A stretch of 8,433 nt of DNA from the NCBI GenBank assembly GCA_947503585.1, contig CANNEJ010000054.1, positions 1 to 8,433 on the forward strand. The letters run 5' to 3'. The notes below the pieces were generated by a model. It was not told the origin of the DNA. It made no database searches and worked only from the letters and a program-made list of their open reading frames with translations. This document shows, in pieces, positions 1 to 7,830 of this stretch (position 1 is its first letter; each line of letters opens with the position of its first letter). This DNA comes from Anaerolineales bacterium (GTDB taxonomy: Bacteria > Chloroflexota > Anaerolineae > Anaerolineales > UBA11657). The position numbers and the translations under genes are program-made.

Positions 1-1311
1 GGCGTGGTGGCCGGCGTGGGAGCGTTGGGCCGCAAGCTGGGCGGCAGCGCTCCGGGCTGGTGGGCGGCCGCAGCATGTGCGGGCGGAGTGGCGCTGATAA
101 CAACGCTGCTCGATGGCGCTTACACAAACGTCTACGGTATTTGGCTGATGGCGACGTTTCTGTGGATGCTGGACTTTGCGCTTGTGAGTGCGGAGCGCTG
201 GCGCACGGCGCTGGCTGGCGCAAGTTTGGCGGCAGTGTTGCTCGGCCATCCGGACAGCATCATTCACTTGCTGATGGGATATCTGCCGTTTTACGCAGCC
301 GCACTGCTTGTGCTGCCGCGCTTGAGCGGCGGGCAGTACCGGCGCATGATGCTATGGGTGCCGTTGGCGGGTGTGGCCTTTAGCCTGCCGTGGATCCTGC
401 GCGTGCTGCCGCTGGTGCCGTTGATTGAAGTGCACGAGCGACAGGCGCCGCACATGCAGCATTTGCTGTGGCTGGCAGGCTTGAACGGGGTTTGGCTGCC
501 GCTGGTGGCGGTGGCGGGAGTGTGGTGGGCGCTGCGCCAGCGCCACTGGCTGGATGTGTGGTGCGTGGTTTGGCTGCTGCCGATCGTTGAGCTCTCTGCG
601 TTTGGCAATCTGGATCAATGGTCGCGGCGCACTGCAATCGATCCGTTGCAAGTGCTTTACCCGCTGGGTATAGCGTGGCATGCCGCCATCATTCCGCTGC
701 CGCTGCTGGCCGCGCGCGCGCTGCAGCCGCTGGGTAATTGGATTGCGCGCGCGGGCAACTGGCAGCGCTACCTCTCGCTCGGCCTGAGCGCGGTGCTGGT
801 GCTGGTTGCGCTTGGGGTTGCCATGCAGCAGCAGCTGGTGCAGTGGAGCCAAGGGCGGGTGATGGCCATAACCGGCGCGCTCGCCACGCCCGCAGACCTT
901 GCCGCCTACGATTGGCTGCGCAACAACACAGCACCCACAGCGCTGCTGTTGAATTACCCGGGCCGCTTTGAGGGCCAGTGGGCGCCCGTGATTGCAGAGC
1001 GCCCGGCGGTGTTCATCCGGGACCAGTTGTTTTATATTGGCGCCAAAGCGCTGCGCAGTGCGCAGCCGGCACTTGAAGCTGCCTACATGAATCCGGAACA
1101 GGCCGCATCGTGCGCACAACTGCGCAACCAAGCGATTGATTACCTTGTGGTGCCGCAGGCGCTTGCGCACCCACAGCGCTGGCAGCAGCAGCTGCGCTGG
1201 CGCCCGCCGGCCGTGTCCGCGCAGCGCCCGCGCTTTGAAGACTCCGCCTGCCTCACACTGCGTGCTGATTTTGATGGCGCGCAAGTCTGGCAGGTGGTTA
1301 GCGCATCCTGA
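1..1311 (+). CDS. Multi-pass membrane protein, possible GT-C-like, 5' partial
   Basis: The frame is open from the first base to a TGA at 1309-1311, so the gene starts upstream; the GTG at 4 is not a convincing start because it lies inside hydrophobic coding sequence. About 436 codons are visible. There are roughly eight or nine hydrophobic stretches, the first near 58-111 and the last near 769-825, followed by a soluble C-terminal domain of about 160 residues. That tail opens with an amphipathic DLAAYDWLRNN segment and continues through LLNYPGRFEGQWAPVIAER. A membrane block followed by such a tail resembles uncharacterised glycosyltransferase-like (GT-C) or polysaccharide-related membrane proteins common in Chloroflexota; this is recalled resemblance, not a search. 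The usual GT-C catalytic acidic motif would lie in the missing N-terminal part, so enzyme activity cannot be judged. Its position just before a GT4 gene suggests a role in the same surface-glycan pathway. The coding call is secure, the function is not. Confidence 0.85.
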   Translation, partial: GVVAGVGALGRKLGGSAPGWWAAAACAGGVALITTLLDGAYTNVYGIWLMATFLWMLDFALVSAERWRTALAGASLAAVLLGHPDSIIHLLMGYLPFYAAALLVLPRLSGGQYRRMMLWVPLAGVAFSLPWILRVLPLVPLIEVHERQAPHMQHLLWLAGLNGVWLPLVAVAGVWWALRQRHWLDVWCVVWLLPIVELSAFGNLDQWSRRTAIDPLQVLYPLGIAWHAAIIPLPLLAARALQPLGNWIARAGNWQRYLSLGLSAVLVLVALGVAMQQQLVQWSQGRVMAITGALATPADLAAYDWLRNNTAPTALLLNYPGRFEGQWAPVIAERPAVFIRDQLFYIGAKALRSAQPALEAAYMNPEQAASCAQLRNQAIDYLVVPQALAHPQRWQQQLRWRPPAVSAQRPRFEDSACLTLRADFDGAQVWQVVSAS

Positions 1312-1346
1312 TGCTGTGCAAAACTATCAACCTTCCAAATAAAGGT

Positions 1347-1376
1347 TTGAACGCGGACACCATTCTCAAATCTCAT
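1347..1376 (+). promoter_or_regulatory. Weak candidate promoter before the first GT4 gene
   Basis: The 79-bp gap 1312-1390 is more AT-rich than its surroundings. It holds TTGAAC (1347-1352) and TCTCAT (1371-1376), each matching 4 of 6 consensus bases, with an 18-bp spacer and 14 bp before the ATG at 1391. The match is weak and could be chance. Transcription from the upstream membrane-protein gene could equally read through, since I see no terminator hairpin with a T-run in the gap. Confidence 0.2.
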
Positions 1377-1390
1377 TGTGTGGGTAGTTG

Positions 1391-2569
1391 ATGCGCATTC
1401 TGCATATCATCCCGTACTTCTATCCGGCGTGGGCCTATGGCGGCACCTGCCGTGCGGCGTGGGAGCTGGCGCGCGCACTGGTGCGCCATGGGCTGCAAGT
1501 TGCGGTCTTCACCACAGACGCGCTTGATGCGCAGCAACGCACAGGCCCCGCGTTTGAAGTTGTGGAGGGCGTGGAGATCCATCGCGTTGCCAACTTGAGC
1601 AATCGCCTTGCGTGGGCGCGTGTGTTTCTGCCGCTTGGTTTTGGCAGCCAGTTAAGCGCAGCGGTGGCAAGGGCAGATGTGGTGCACCTGCACGAGTTCC
1701 GCTCTTATCAAAATGCCGTTGCGCTGCCCATCATTGAGCGGCAGGGCAAGCCGTTCGTGGTCACGCCGCAGGGCAGCCTGCCGCGCATCATGGGGCGCTA
1801 TGCCCTCAAGGCTGTCTACGACCAGCTGTATGGGCGGCGTATCTTGCGCCGGGCGGCCCGGCTGCATGCCCTTGATGACATGGAACGCCGGCAGTACATC
1901 GCGCTGGGGGTGGAACCGGCGCGGATTGCCATCCGGCCGAATGGCATTGACCCGGCAGAGTTTGATAGCCCGCCGGACGCGGCGGCGTTCCGTGCGCGCC
2001 ACGGCATAGCTGCCGGCACACCGATTGTTTTGTTTCTGGCGCGGGTAAACCGCATCAAGGGTGTTGACTTTCTTGTGCAAAGTTTTGCGCTGGTGCACAA
2101 GCGGGTGCCGCAGGCACTGCTGCTGATAGTTGGCCCGGACGATGGCTATCTGGGCGAAGTGAAGCGCCAGGTAAATGCGCTCGGTATTGCGGAGCATGTG
2201 CGCTTCATTGGCTATCTGGATGGAAAAGAAAAGCTGGCGGCGTACCGTGCCGCGAGTGTGTATGTGCTACCGTCCACTTACGATATTTTTGGCATTACGC
2301 TGCTGGAGGCGCTGGCGTGCGGCACGCCGGTGATCGCCACAGATGGCGTTGGGTTTGCAGATTTCATGCGCCAAAATAATATTGGTGCAGTTGTAAATTT
2401 TGGCGATACGGCTGCATTGCAGGCGGAGATCGTGCGAGTGCTGCAGCAGCCTGTGCCGGAACTGGCTGCCCGATCGGCGGCCGGCCGGCGGTATGTACTG
2501 GAGAATTTTGGCTGGGATAGCATTGCGCGCGATTGGCTGCCGGTATACGCCGGCTGTGCAGTGAACTAG
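1391..2569 (+). CDS. GT4-family glycosyltransferase
   Basis: This 392-residue protein has the length and two-Rossmann-domain (GT-B) layout of GT4 retaining glycosyltransferases, which move a sugar from a nucleotide donor to a lipid-linked acceptor at the inner membrane. The N-terminal acceptor domain starts MRILHIIPYFYP and has the glycine-rich loop AYGG near residues 16-19. It continues to ADVVHLHEF (95-103) and TPQGS (125-129). The C-terminal donor domain carries PNGID (183-187), ARVNRIKG (217-224, with the expected R218 and K223), VGPDDG (247-252), and the EX7E-type motif as D298-x7-E306, with Asp replacing the first Glu. I chose the ATG at 1391; a TTG just before it at 1388 adds one residue and looks inferior. 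No clear Shine-Dalgarno precedes it. The next gene begins 2 bp after the stop, so the two are probably co-transcribed. The sugar and acceptor are unknown. Confidence 0.93.
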   Translation: MRILHIIPYFYPAWAYGGTCRAAWELARALVRHGLQVAVFTTDALDAQQRTGPAFEVVEGVEIHRVANLSNRLAWARVFLPLGFGSQLSAAVARADVVHLHEFRSYQNAVALPIIERQGKPFVVTPQGSLPRIMGRYALKAVYDQLYGRRILRRAARLHALDDMERRQYIALGVEPARIAIRPNGIDPAEFDSPPDAAAFRARHGIAAGTPIVLFLARVNRIKGVDFLVQSFALVHKRVPQALLLIVGPDDGYLGEVKRQVNALGIAEHVRFIGYLDGKEKLAAYRAASVYVLPSTYDIFGITLLEALACGTPVIATDGVGFADFMRQNNIGAVVNFGDTAALQAEIVRVLQQPVPELAARSAAGRRYVLENFGWDSIARDWLPVYAGCAVN

Positions 2570-2571
2570 CC

Positions 2572-4506
2572 ATGTGCGGAATTTGTGGAATGCTGCAGGT
2601 GGGTGGCGGTGCGCCGGTGAACGGGGAACTCCTGGCGCGCATGCGTGACCTGATTGCGCATCGCGGTCCGGACGATGCCGGCAGTTATGTGGCGCCGGAC
2701 GGGCGCGTGGGCCTCGCCAACCGCCGCCTTTCAATCATCGATCTTTCTGCCGGCGGCCATCAACCGCTGGCGAACGAGGATGGCACGGTGTGGATCGCGT
2801 TCAATGGCGAGATCTATAACTACCGTGAGTTGCGCCCGGCGCTGCTGGCGCGCGGGCATGTGTTCGCGTCGCAGAGCGACACAGAAGTGATTGTGCATTT
2901 GTATGAAGAGTACGGGGCTGACTGTGTGCAGCACCTGCGCGGCATGTTTGCATTTGCAATCTGGGATGCGCGCCGCCAGGAATTGTTTCTGGCGCGCGAC
3001 CGCCTGGGCGAGAAGCCGCTGTACTACGCGCATGCTGGCGGCTGTTTTATGTTTGCGTCCGAGATCAAGAGCCTGCTCGCCAATTCCGCGCTGCCGCGCA
3101 AGGTGAAACCAGCAGCGCTCTACCACTACCTCACCTTTTTAACCCCGCCCGCACCGGATACGCTTTTTGACGGCGTTCAAAAACTTGCGGCCGGGCATTG
3201 CGCCTGGATTGCATTGGACGGCTCTGTGCGGGTGCACGAGTATTGGAACATGTTCGCGGGATCGGTGGCGCCGGCCAGCCCCGGTGACGTACTGGAGCAG
3301 CTGCGTGCAACACTGCGCGAGAGCATCGCACTGCGCATGATCTCGGATGTGCCCTTTGGCGTGCTGCTTTCCGGCGGAATTGACTCCACCACAAATCTGG
3401 CGTTGATGACTGAGCTTTTGCAGCAGCCCGTGCGCTCCTTCTCCATCGGTTATGCGGGGGCGGGCGTGGATGAGTTCAACGAACTCAACTTTGCGCGCGC
3501 GGCAGCGCGCCAGTTTGGCGCGGAGCATCACGAAGTCATCATCGGCCGCGACGATCTCATGCGGTTTTTGCCAGACATGATTTATCACCAGGATGAGCCG
3601 ATTGCGGATCCGGTTTGCGTGCCGGTGCATTATGTTTGCAAGCTGGCGCGCGAGTCCGGCACCAAAGTGGTGCAGGTGGGCGAGGGCGCGGACGAACTTT
3701 TTGGCGGCTACGCGCACTGGATTGCGGCACTGCGCTTGGAACGCAGGCTGTGGCCAATGTTTGGCAGCCTGCCCGGATTCATGCGCCACGCGGTTGCCGG
3801 CCTGGCGCGCCCGCTGCTTGGCGAGCTGCGCCATGAATACCTGCGGCGGGGAGCAGCGCATGAGGAACTATTTTGGGGCGGCGCGATTGCATTCGGCGAG
3901 GCCGGCAAGCAGGCGCTGCTTACTGATGGATTTTTGCAGCAGGTGCGCGGCTTGTCTTCGCATGACCCGGTTCGTGCGCAGCGCCGGCAGTTTGAGGCGA
4001 CCAGCCCCAACCGCGACTATTTGACATGGATGAGCTTTTTAGACTTGCGCATGCGCCTGCCGGAACTGCTACTGATGCGCGTGGACAAAATGTCCATGGC
4101 AACTTCCGTGGAGGCACGGGTGCCATTTCTGGACCATGTGTTTGTGGAGCAGATGATGCAGCTGCCGCAGCAGGTAAAGCTGCCCGGCCTGCAACCCAAG
4201 CATTTGCTGAAGCAGGCTGTGCGCGGCATTATTCCGGATGAGATCATCGACCGCCCGAAGCAGGGGTTCCGCGTGCCCGTGCGGCAGTGGCTGGCTGAGG
4301 ATTTGGGAGTGCTGGCGCACGATTGTTTGCGCGGCTTTTGCCAGCGCACAGATTATTTCCGCTGGCCGCGCGTGCAAGCGCTGCTGCGCAGCAACAATGA
4401 ACTGTCGTGGTACTTGTTAAACTTTGCGCTGTGGCATGAGCTGTGGATTGAGGGCGTCCCGCGCGATGAATTGCTGGTGCCGCGCCAGCCCGCCCGCACT
4501 CAATAA
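2572..4506 (+). CDS. asnB: Glutamine-dependent asparagine synthetase-type amidotransferase
   Basis: The 644-residue protein has both AsnB-family domains. The N-terminal class II glutaminase begins MCGICG, so Cys2 becomes the N-terminal nucleophile after Met removal. It continues with RGPDD (31-35), RRLSIID (51-57), NGEIYN (78-83) and SDTE (102-105). The synthetase domain has the ATP pyrophosphatase P-loop SGGIDS (267-272), then GEGADELFGGY (370-380) and SVEARVPFLD (512-521). Known chemistry: glutamine is hydrolysed, ammonia is channelled, and a carboxylate activated with ATP as acyl-AMP is amidated. The required N-terminal Cys fixes the start at 2572; an in-frame TTG at 2533 would bury it. 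The start is 2 bp after the preceding glycosyltransferase stop and has no Shine-Dalgarno, which suggests translational coupling. In glycan loci such homologues often are not housekeeping asparagine synthetases and may amidate a sugar acid or other carboxylate; that role here is inference, so the gene symbol denotes family only. Confidence 0.95.
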   Translation: MCGICGMLQVGGGAPVNGELLARMRDLIAHRGPDDAGSYVAPDGRVGLANRRLSIIDLSAGGHQPLANEDGTVWIAFNGEIYNYRELRPALLARGHVFASQSDTEVIVHLYEEYGADCVQHLRGMFAFAIWDARRQELFLARDRLGEKPLYYAHAGGCFMFASEIKSLLANSALPRKVKPAALYHYLTFLTPPAPDTLFDGVQKLAAGHCAWIALDGSVRVHEYWNMFAGSVAPASPGDVLEQLRATLRESIALRMISDVPFGVLLSGGIDSTTNLALMTELLQQPVRSFSIGYAGAGVDEFNELNFARAAARQFGAEHHEVIIGRDDLMRFLPDMIYHQDEPIADPVCVPVHYVCKLARESGTKVVQVGEGADELFGGYAHWIAALRLERRLWPMFGSLPGFMRHAVAGLARPLLGELRHEYLRRGAAHEELFWGGAIAFGEAGKQALLTDGFLQQVRGLSSHDPVRAQRRQFEATSPNRDYLTWMSFLDLRMRLPELLLMRVDKMSMATSVEARVPFLDHVFVEQMMQLPQQVKLPGLQPKHLLKQAVRGIIPDEIIDRPKQGFRVPVRQWLAEDLGVLAHDCLRGFCQRTDYFRWPRVQALLRSNNELSWYLLNFALWHELWIEGVPRDELLVPRQPARTQ

Positions 4507-4519
4507 CCGAATTCTAAAA

Positions 4520-6508
4520 TCAGCCGGGCCCGTACATACACTGCGTCTTGGGCTCAAGCGGGCAGGCAATAAAGGGCAGCTGCACCCGCAGCAAAATGTA
4601 GGTGCTGGTAATGAAGAGCGCCAGGATGACTGTGGCCAGCATCAGCCGGCGCTGCTTGCGCACAAAGATTGCAAGCAGCCCGCCCGCAAGCAGAATGCTG
4701 GCGGGCATGGTGGCCGGCAGCCCATAGCGTGCGCCGGCAAACGTGAGCAGTTGGGCGCGGCTTGGCCAAACATCCGCGCGAATAAACACCACGCCCCACA
4801 ACACGGCGCAGGTCCCCATTAATAGCAAGAGATGCTTGCGTTCGGGCGTGCCGCGGGTGCGCCAAAGTGCACGGAGCAACCCCGCCAGCGCCAGCAGCGT
4901 CAGGCCGGCAACGGGCAGCAGCTGCAAACGGGTGAGGCCAGGCTGCGTGCCGCTAAACCCGGACCAGTACATGCTAAAGATCCACGCAGGCAACTCTGCA
5001 ACCCACACCTGATTGGTGCGATGCCAGGACAGCAGCCCCCAAAGCATCTGGTTGGGCTCGTAAGCCAGCAGGCGCACAAAGCGGATGCGCGGCCAGCGTT
5101 GTTCGGCCGAGCCATTGCGCAGCAGATTCTGAAACGGCAGGCCGCTCCAGTTACCTGAAGCTGCTGCACTACTGTCAAACTGTGGCGGGACCGCAGGGTT
5201 GAACTCGCCCGGCACAACTATCAGGTCATCGTACACCGCACTGCCTGCGAGCACCGGGTGCAGCACCATTGCCAGATGCTCGGCGCCCGGGTTAATGCGC
5301 GTGGTGAGCGCCCGAAACTCCCAGTCACCGGTTGCCGGCAGCTCAATGCTGCTGCCGCCCAAGTGGTCTTCAAGCGCTGGAAACTTTAGTGCCGCGCCTT
5401 GCGGGGCGCGCACCCAGCCGCCGACAGTTACCAAGTTGCCGCGCAGCTGTGTAACCGTACTCTCCGGCAGGTATTGCACAATGCCATCAGCGGAGTCGTT
5501 ATAGAGGCGCTCGCATAAGTCATCGGGTGCGCACAGCAGGTCATCGCGCACCAGCCCCTCTGAGTTGTCATGCCGTTGCGCCAGCATGCCAACCGAACCG
5601 GAGTGCGCTGACGGTGTTAGCTGGGGCGATCGCAGCGGGCGGTGGCGTAGTTTCAGCATGCCGTTGTTGATGAACCAGTGCGCTGGTGCGAGCAGGTCCA
5701 CCGGCTGCAGCGCAAACAGGGCAACCCCGCCCGCCGCGAACAGAGACAGGAGGGCACGGCGCTTGATTGCGACCGGCAGCGTTGCCAGCACCCAAATGAC
5801 TGCCAAGGGCGCGCCAACCCATGCAGAGGTTTTGGTTGTGAAGCAGGCCAGCAGCGCCAGCGCAGCTGCCAGTGTGCGGAAAGGGCTCCAGCCGCGGGCA
5901 TGGATGCAGGCTAATGCCCACAACAACATGCCCAGCGCACAGGCCGCGCCCACATCGGCGTTGGTTCCGGTGCTCAGGTCCGCCAGCTGCTGGTTGAAAC
6001 CAGCGAGGGCGGCGGCGCCAATGGCCCACAGCTTGCGTTTTGGAAAGAGCTCACGCGTAATGCCGTAGGTGGCCACTGTCATCAGCAAGCCCAGCAGCAG
6101 CGTCGCGGTGCGACTCATCAAAGAGGCCAACTGATCCGATACGGGATTTAGAAAAGCAATGGGCAACGCAGCCCACGTGTAGTAAGCCACGCCACGCTTG
6201 GCATGCTGCCAAAAATACGGGCACGGACTGACTTCCGGATGGGCGGGATCGGCATAAACGGGCGGCACCTGCCGCCCCAGCAATGTGTCTCTAATTGCCT
6301 GGCCCAGCGCGCTCTGCTCCTCGTTGTACGCGTGCGGCAAACCAACGGCGTGGCGCATGCAGCCCGCAGCCATCAGGCGCGTGACGCCAAACTGCCAGTA
6401 CTCATCCACGCCAAAGCCCAGTGGTACAATGTCTATCCGCAACAATGCGATTGCAGCTTGCGCCACGAGCAAAAGCGTCAGGGCGCGCAGCGCTATGCGG
6501 TTATGCAT
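4520..6508 (-). CDS. GT-C/PMT-like membrane protein with central beta-rich domain
   Basis: The protein has 662 residues if translation starts at the ATG at 6506-6508. Extending to 6622 adds 38 residues without membrane character and would overlap the divergent gene. The N-terminal half has one hydrophobic helix (about 6-23) followed by an acidic DE pair (D35-E36, in GFGVDEYWQF). It then has about six more hydrophobic stretches between 110 and 268. An acidic pair in the first external loop is typical of GT39/PMT-type enzymes, which transfer sugars from polyprenyl-phosphate donors outside the membrane. A soluble block of about 230 residues follows, beta-rich around 345-436 and resembling a carbohydrate-binding-type sandwich. 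The C-terminal half has about four hydrophobic stretches (527-641) and an ARYGLPA motif (593-599) like the RYxxP region of many GT-C proteins. It converges on the asparagine synthetase gene with a 13-bp gap and has its own promoter. The enzymatic assignment is moderate. Confidence 0.88.
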   Translation of the reverse strand: MHNRIALRALTLLLVAQAAIALLRIDIVPLGFGVDEYWQFGVTRLMAAGCMRHAVGLPHAYNEEQSALGQAIRDTLLGRQVPPVYADPAHPEVSPCPYFWQHAKRGVAYYTWAALPIAFLNPVSDQLASLMSRTATLLLGLLMTVATYGITRELFPKRKLWAIGAAALAGFNQQLADLSTGTNADVGAACALGMLLWALACIHARGWSPFRTLAAALALLACFTTKTSAWVGAPLAVIWVLATLPVAIKRRALLSLFAAGGVALFALQPVDLLAPAHWFINNGMLKLRHRPLRSPQLTPSAHSGSVGMLAQRHDNSEGLVRDDLLCAPDDLCERLYNDSADGIVQYLPESTVTQLRGNLVTVGGWVRAPQGAALKFPALEDHLGGSSIELPATGDWEFRALTTRINPGAEHLAMVLHPVLAGSAVYDDLIVVPGEFNPAVPPQFDSSAAASGNWSGLPFQNLLRNGSAEQRWPRIRFVRLLAYEPNQMLWGLLSWHRTNQVWVAELPAWIFSMYWSGFSGTQPGLTRLQLLPVAGLTLLALAGLLRALWRTRGTPERKHLLLLMGTCAVLWGVVFIRADVWPSRAQLLTFAGARYGLPATMPASILLAGGLLAIFVRKQRRLMLATVILALFITSTYILLRVQLPFIACPLEPKTQCMYGPG

Positions 6509-6515
6509 CGCGCGC

Positions 6516-6544
6516 AGTGTAACGACCCGATAACCCCTTGTCAA
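6516..6544 (-). promoter_or_regulatory. Sigma-70-type promoter for the minus-strand membrane gene, probably leaderless
   Basis: On the minus strand a perfect -35 box TTGACA (6544-6539) is followed by a 17-bp spacer and TACACT (6521-6516, 4 of 6 matches to TATAAT). Only seven bases separate the -10 box from the ATG at 6508, so transcription would start at or next to the A of the start codon, giving an mRNA with no 5' leader. No purine-rich Shine-Dalgarno precedes the ATG, which agrees. I found no convincing promoter facing the other way in this 73-bp divergent gap. Confidence 0.65.
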
Positions 6545-6581
6545 CGACCGGCACAAAAAGCCGTACGCGAGCGAACGCGCG

Positions 6582-7769
6582 ATGATGCCGGTGCGGCTGG
6601 CAGCGCTGATCTCGCATCCCATCCAGTACTTTGCGCCGCTCTATCGCGAGCTGGCGTGCCGGCCGGAGATCGCCCTCACAGTTATCTTTTGTACACGCGG
6701 AAGTCTTGCGGGCGGTTTCGACAGCGGCTTTGGCCGCACTATTCAATGGGACACGCCGCTGCTTGGCGGCTACTCGTCGCGCTTCATAAAGAATATTTCC
6801 CTGCGTCCCGATCCGCAGCGTTTTTGGGGTGTTGTTAATCCGGCAGTGGTTGGTGTCCTGCGGCGCGGAAAATTTGATGTGTTGTGGCTGCATGGATATT
6901 ATGGCGTGAGCAATTGGCTGGCGATTGCAACGGCACGTTCGCTACACCTGCCCATTTTGCTGCGCACAGAGACAACTAAATCTGACAAGCAAGGGGCTGC
7001 CCATTTGGTTAAAGCGGGTTTGATGCGCACCATTGCGGGCGGACTTTATATTGGCAGCCGCAACCGCGCGTCTTACGAGGCATTTGGAGTTCCGGAGCAG
7101 CGCATGCACTTTGCCCCATACTCCGTGGATAACCGGTTCTTTTTGCGGCAGGCAGAATTATTGCAAGGCCAGCGCCTTCAGCTGCGTCGGCGCTTCGGCA
7201 TTGTTGGCGAGGGTCCGTGCATCCTCTTTGGGGGCAAGCTCATTGCAAAGAAGCAGCCGCAAGCCCTGCTGCGGGCATTCCAGGCCGTGCGCGCAAAACA
7301 TGCGTGCACGCTGCTGTTTGCGGGCGAAGGCGAATTGCGCCCGGCGTTGGAGGCGCAAGCGGGCGACGGGCAAATACCGGATGTTCATTTTGCGGGTTTC
7401 CTCAACCAGACCGAAATCGGCGCAGCGTATGCCTGCGCTGACATATTTGTCCTGCCGTCGTTGTATGACGAGACTTGGGGTTTGGTGGTAAATGAAGCCA
7501 TGAACTTCGCCCTGCCTGTGGTTGTGAGCGATGCGGTGGGTTGTGCGGACGACCTTGTGCGGCAGCGCGAAAATGGTTTTGTTGTCAGCGCCAGCCGCTT
7601 TGCAAGTGAAGGCGCGGACGCAATCGCAGCTTTGGTGGCGGACGCCGAGCTGCGGCGCGCCTATGGCGCACGGTCGCGCGCGATCATTGCCGAATGGGAT
7701 GTGCCGCGGACGGCGGATGGAATTGTGGCGGCAGCCTTGGCGGTGTCCGGTGCTGCAAGTGTGCGCTAA
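6582..7769 (+). CDS. GT4-family glycosyltransferase
   Basis: This 395-residue protein is a complete GT-B fold glycosyltransferase of family GT4. It opens with SHPIQYFAPLYREL (11-24), a motif seen in a GT4 subgroup of polysaccharide loci. It continues with FDSGFG (46-51) and LWLHGYYG (101-108) in the acceptor half. The donor half has FGGKLIAKKQP (216-226, with the phosphate-binding Lys region), AGEGELR (247-253) and a canonical EX7E pair, E297-x7-E305, followed by the usual proline and acidic loop. It probably adds one sugar to a lipid-linked glycan on the cytoplasmic face; donor and acceptor are unknown. Two adjacent ATG codons (6582 and 6585) are possible starts, and neither has a clear ribosome binding site. 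The gene diverges from the membrane-protein gene and is followed 61 bp later by another, broken GT4 gene on the same strand. Confidence 0.93.
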   Translation: MMPVRLAALISHPIQYFAPLYRELACRPEIALTVIFCTRGSLAGGFDSGFGRTIQWDTPLLGGYSSRFIKNISLRPDPQRFWGVVNPAVVGVLRRGKFDVLWLHGYYGVSNWLAIATARSLHLPILLRTETTKSDKQGAAHLVKAGLMRTIAGGLYIGSRNRASYEAFGVPEQRMHFAPYSVDNRFFLRQAELLQGQRLQLRRRFGIVGEGPCILFGGKLIAKKQPQALLRAFQAVRAKHACTLLFAGEGELRPALEAQAGDGQIPDVHFAGFLNQTEIGAAYACADIFVLPSLYDETWGLVVNEAMNFALPVVVSDAVGCADDLVRQRENGFVVSASRFASEGADAIAALVADAELRRAYGARSRAIIAEWDVPRTADGIVAAALAVSGAASVR

Positions 7770-7821
7770 CAGCTGCAATTGCCGACGCTATGTTTGAGCT
7801 GCCTATGCGGCGATGGCAAGT

Positions 7822-7826
7822 AGGGG
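7822..7826 (+). promoter_or_regulatory. Shine-Dalgarno-like site AGGGG
   Basis: AGGGG lies four bases before the ATG at 7831 and is the clearest ribosome-binding-like site in the window. It favours 7831 over the in-frame ATG at 7813. The spacing is shorter than optimal, so the call is tentative. Confidence 0.4.
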
Positions 7827-7830
7827 CGCA

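Noticed and set aside
352..1284. A 310-codon open frame on the minus strand opposite the first membrane-protein gene
   Set aside because: Its product is arginine-, histidine- and glutamine-rich with no membrane or domain pattern. It is the antisense shadow of a GC-rich gene whose own frame gives a coherent membrane protein.
1303..1314. Small inverted repeat GCATC-CT-GATGC at the end of the first gene, considered as a terminator
   Set aside because: The loop is only two bases, the stem is five, and no T-run follows, so it is probably chance.
2533..2571. Upstream TTG start for the asparagine synthetase
   Set aside because: It would place 13 residues before MCGICG and hide the Cys that must be N-terminal for glutaminase activity; it also overlaps the preceding gene.
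3139..3861. A 240-codon open frame on the minus strand opposite the asparagine synthetase gene
   Set aside because: The plus strand here encodes conserved catalytic motifs, while the antisense product is low in recognisable structure. Long antisense frames arise often with this codon bias; the one at 1652-2197 is rejected for the same reason.
6538..6569. Plus-strand promoter TTGTCA ... TACGCG for the divergent GT4 gene
   Set aside because: The spacer is 20 bp and the -10 match is poor; the TTGTCA shares bases with the much better minus-strand TTGACA.
6509..6622. Extended start for the minus-strand membrane protein at 6622
   Set aside because: The extra 38 residues have no signal or membrane character, would run through the promoter and would overlap the divergent glycosyltransferase by about 40 bp. 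The ATG at 6508 directly precedes the first hydrophobic helix.
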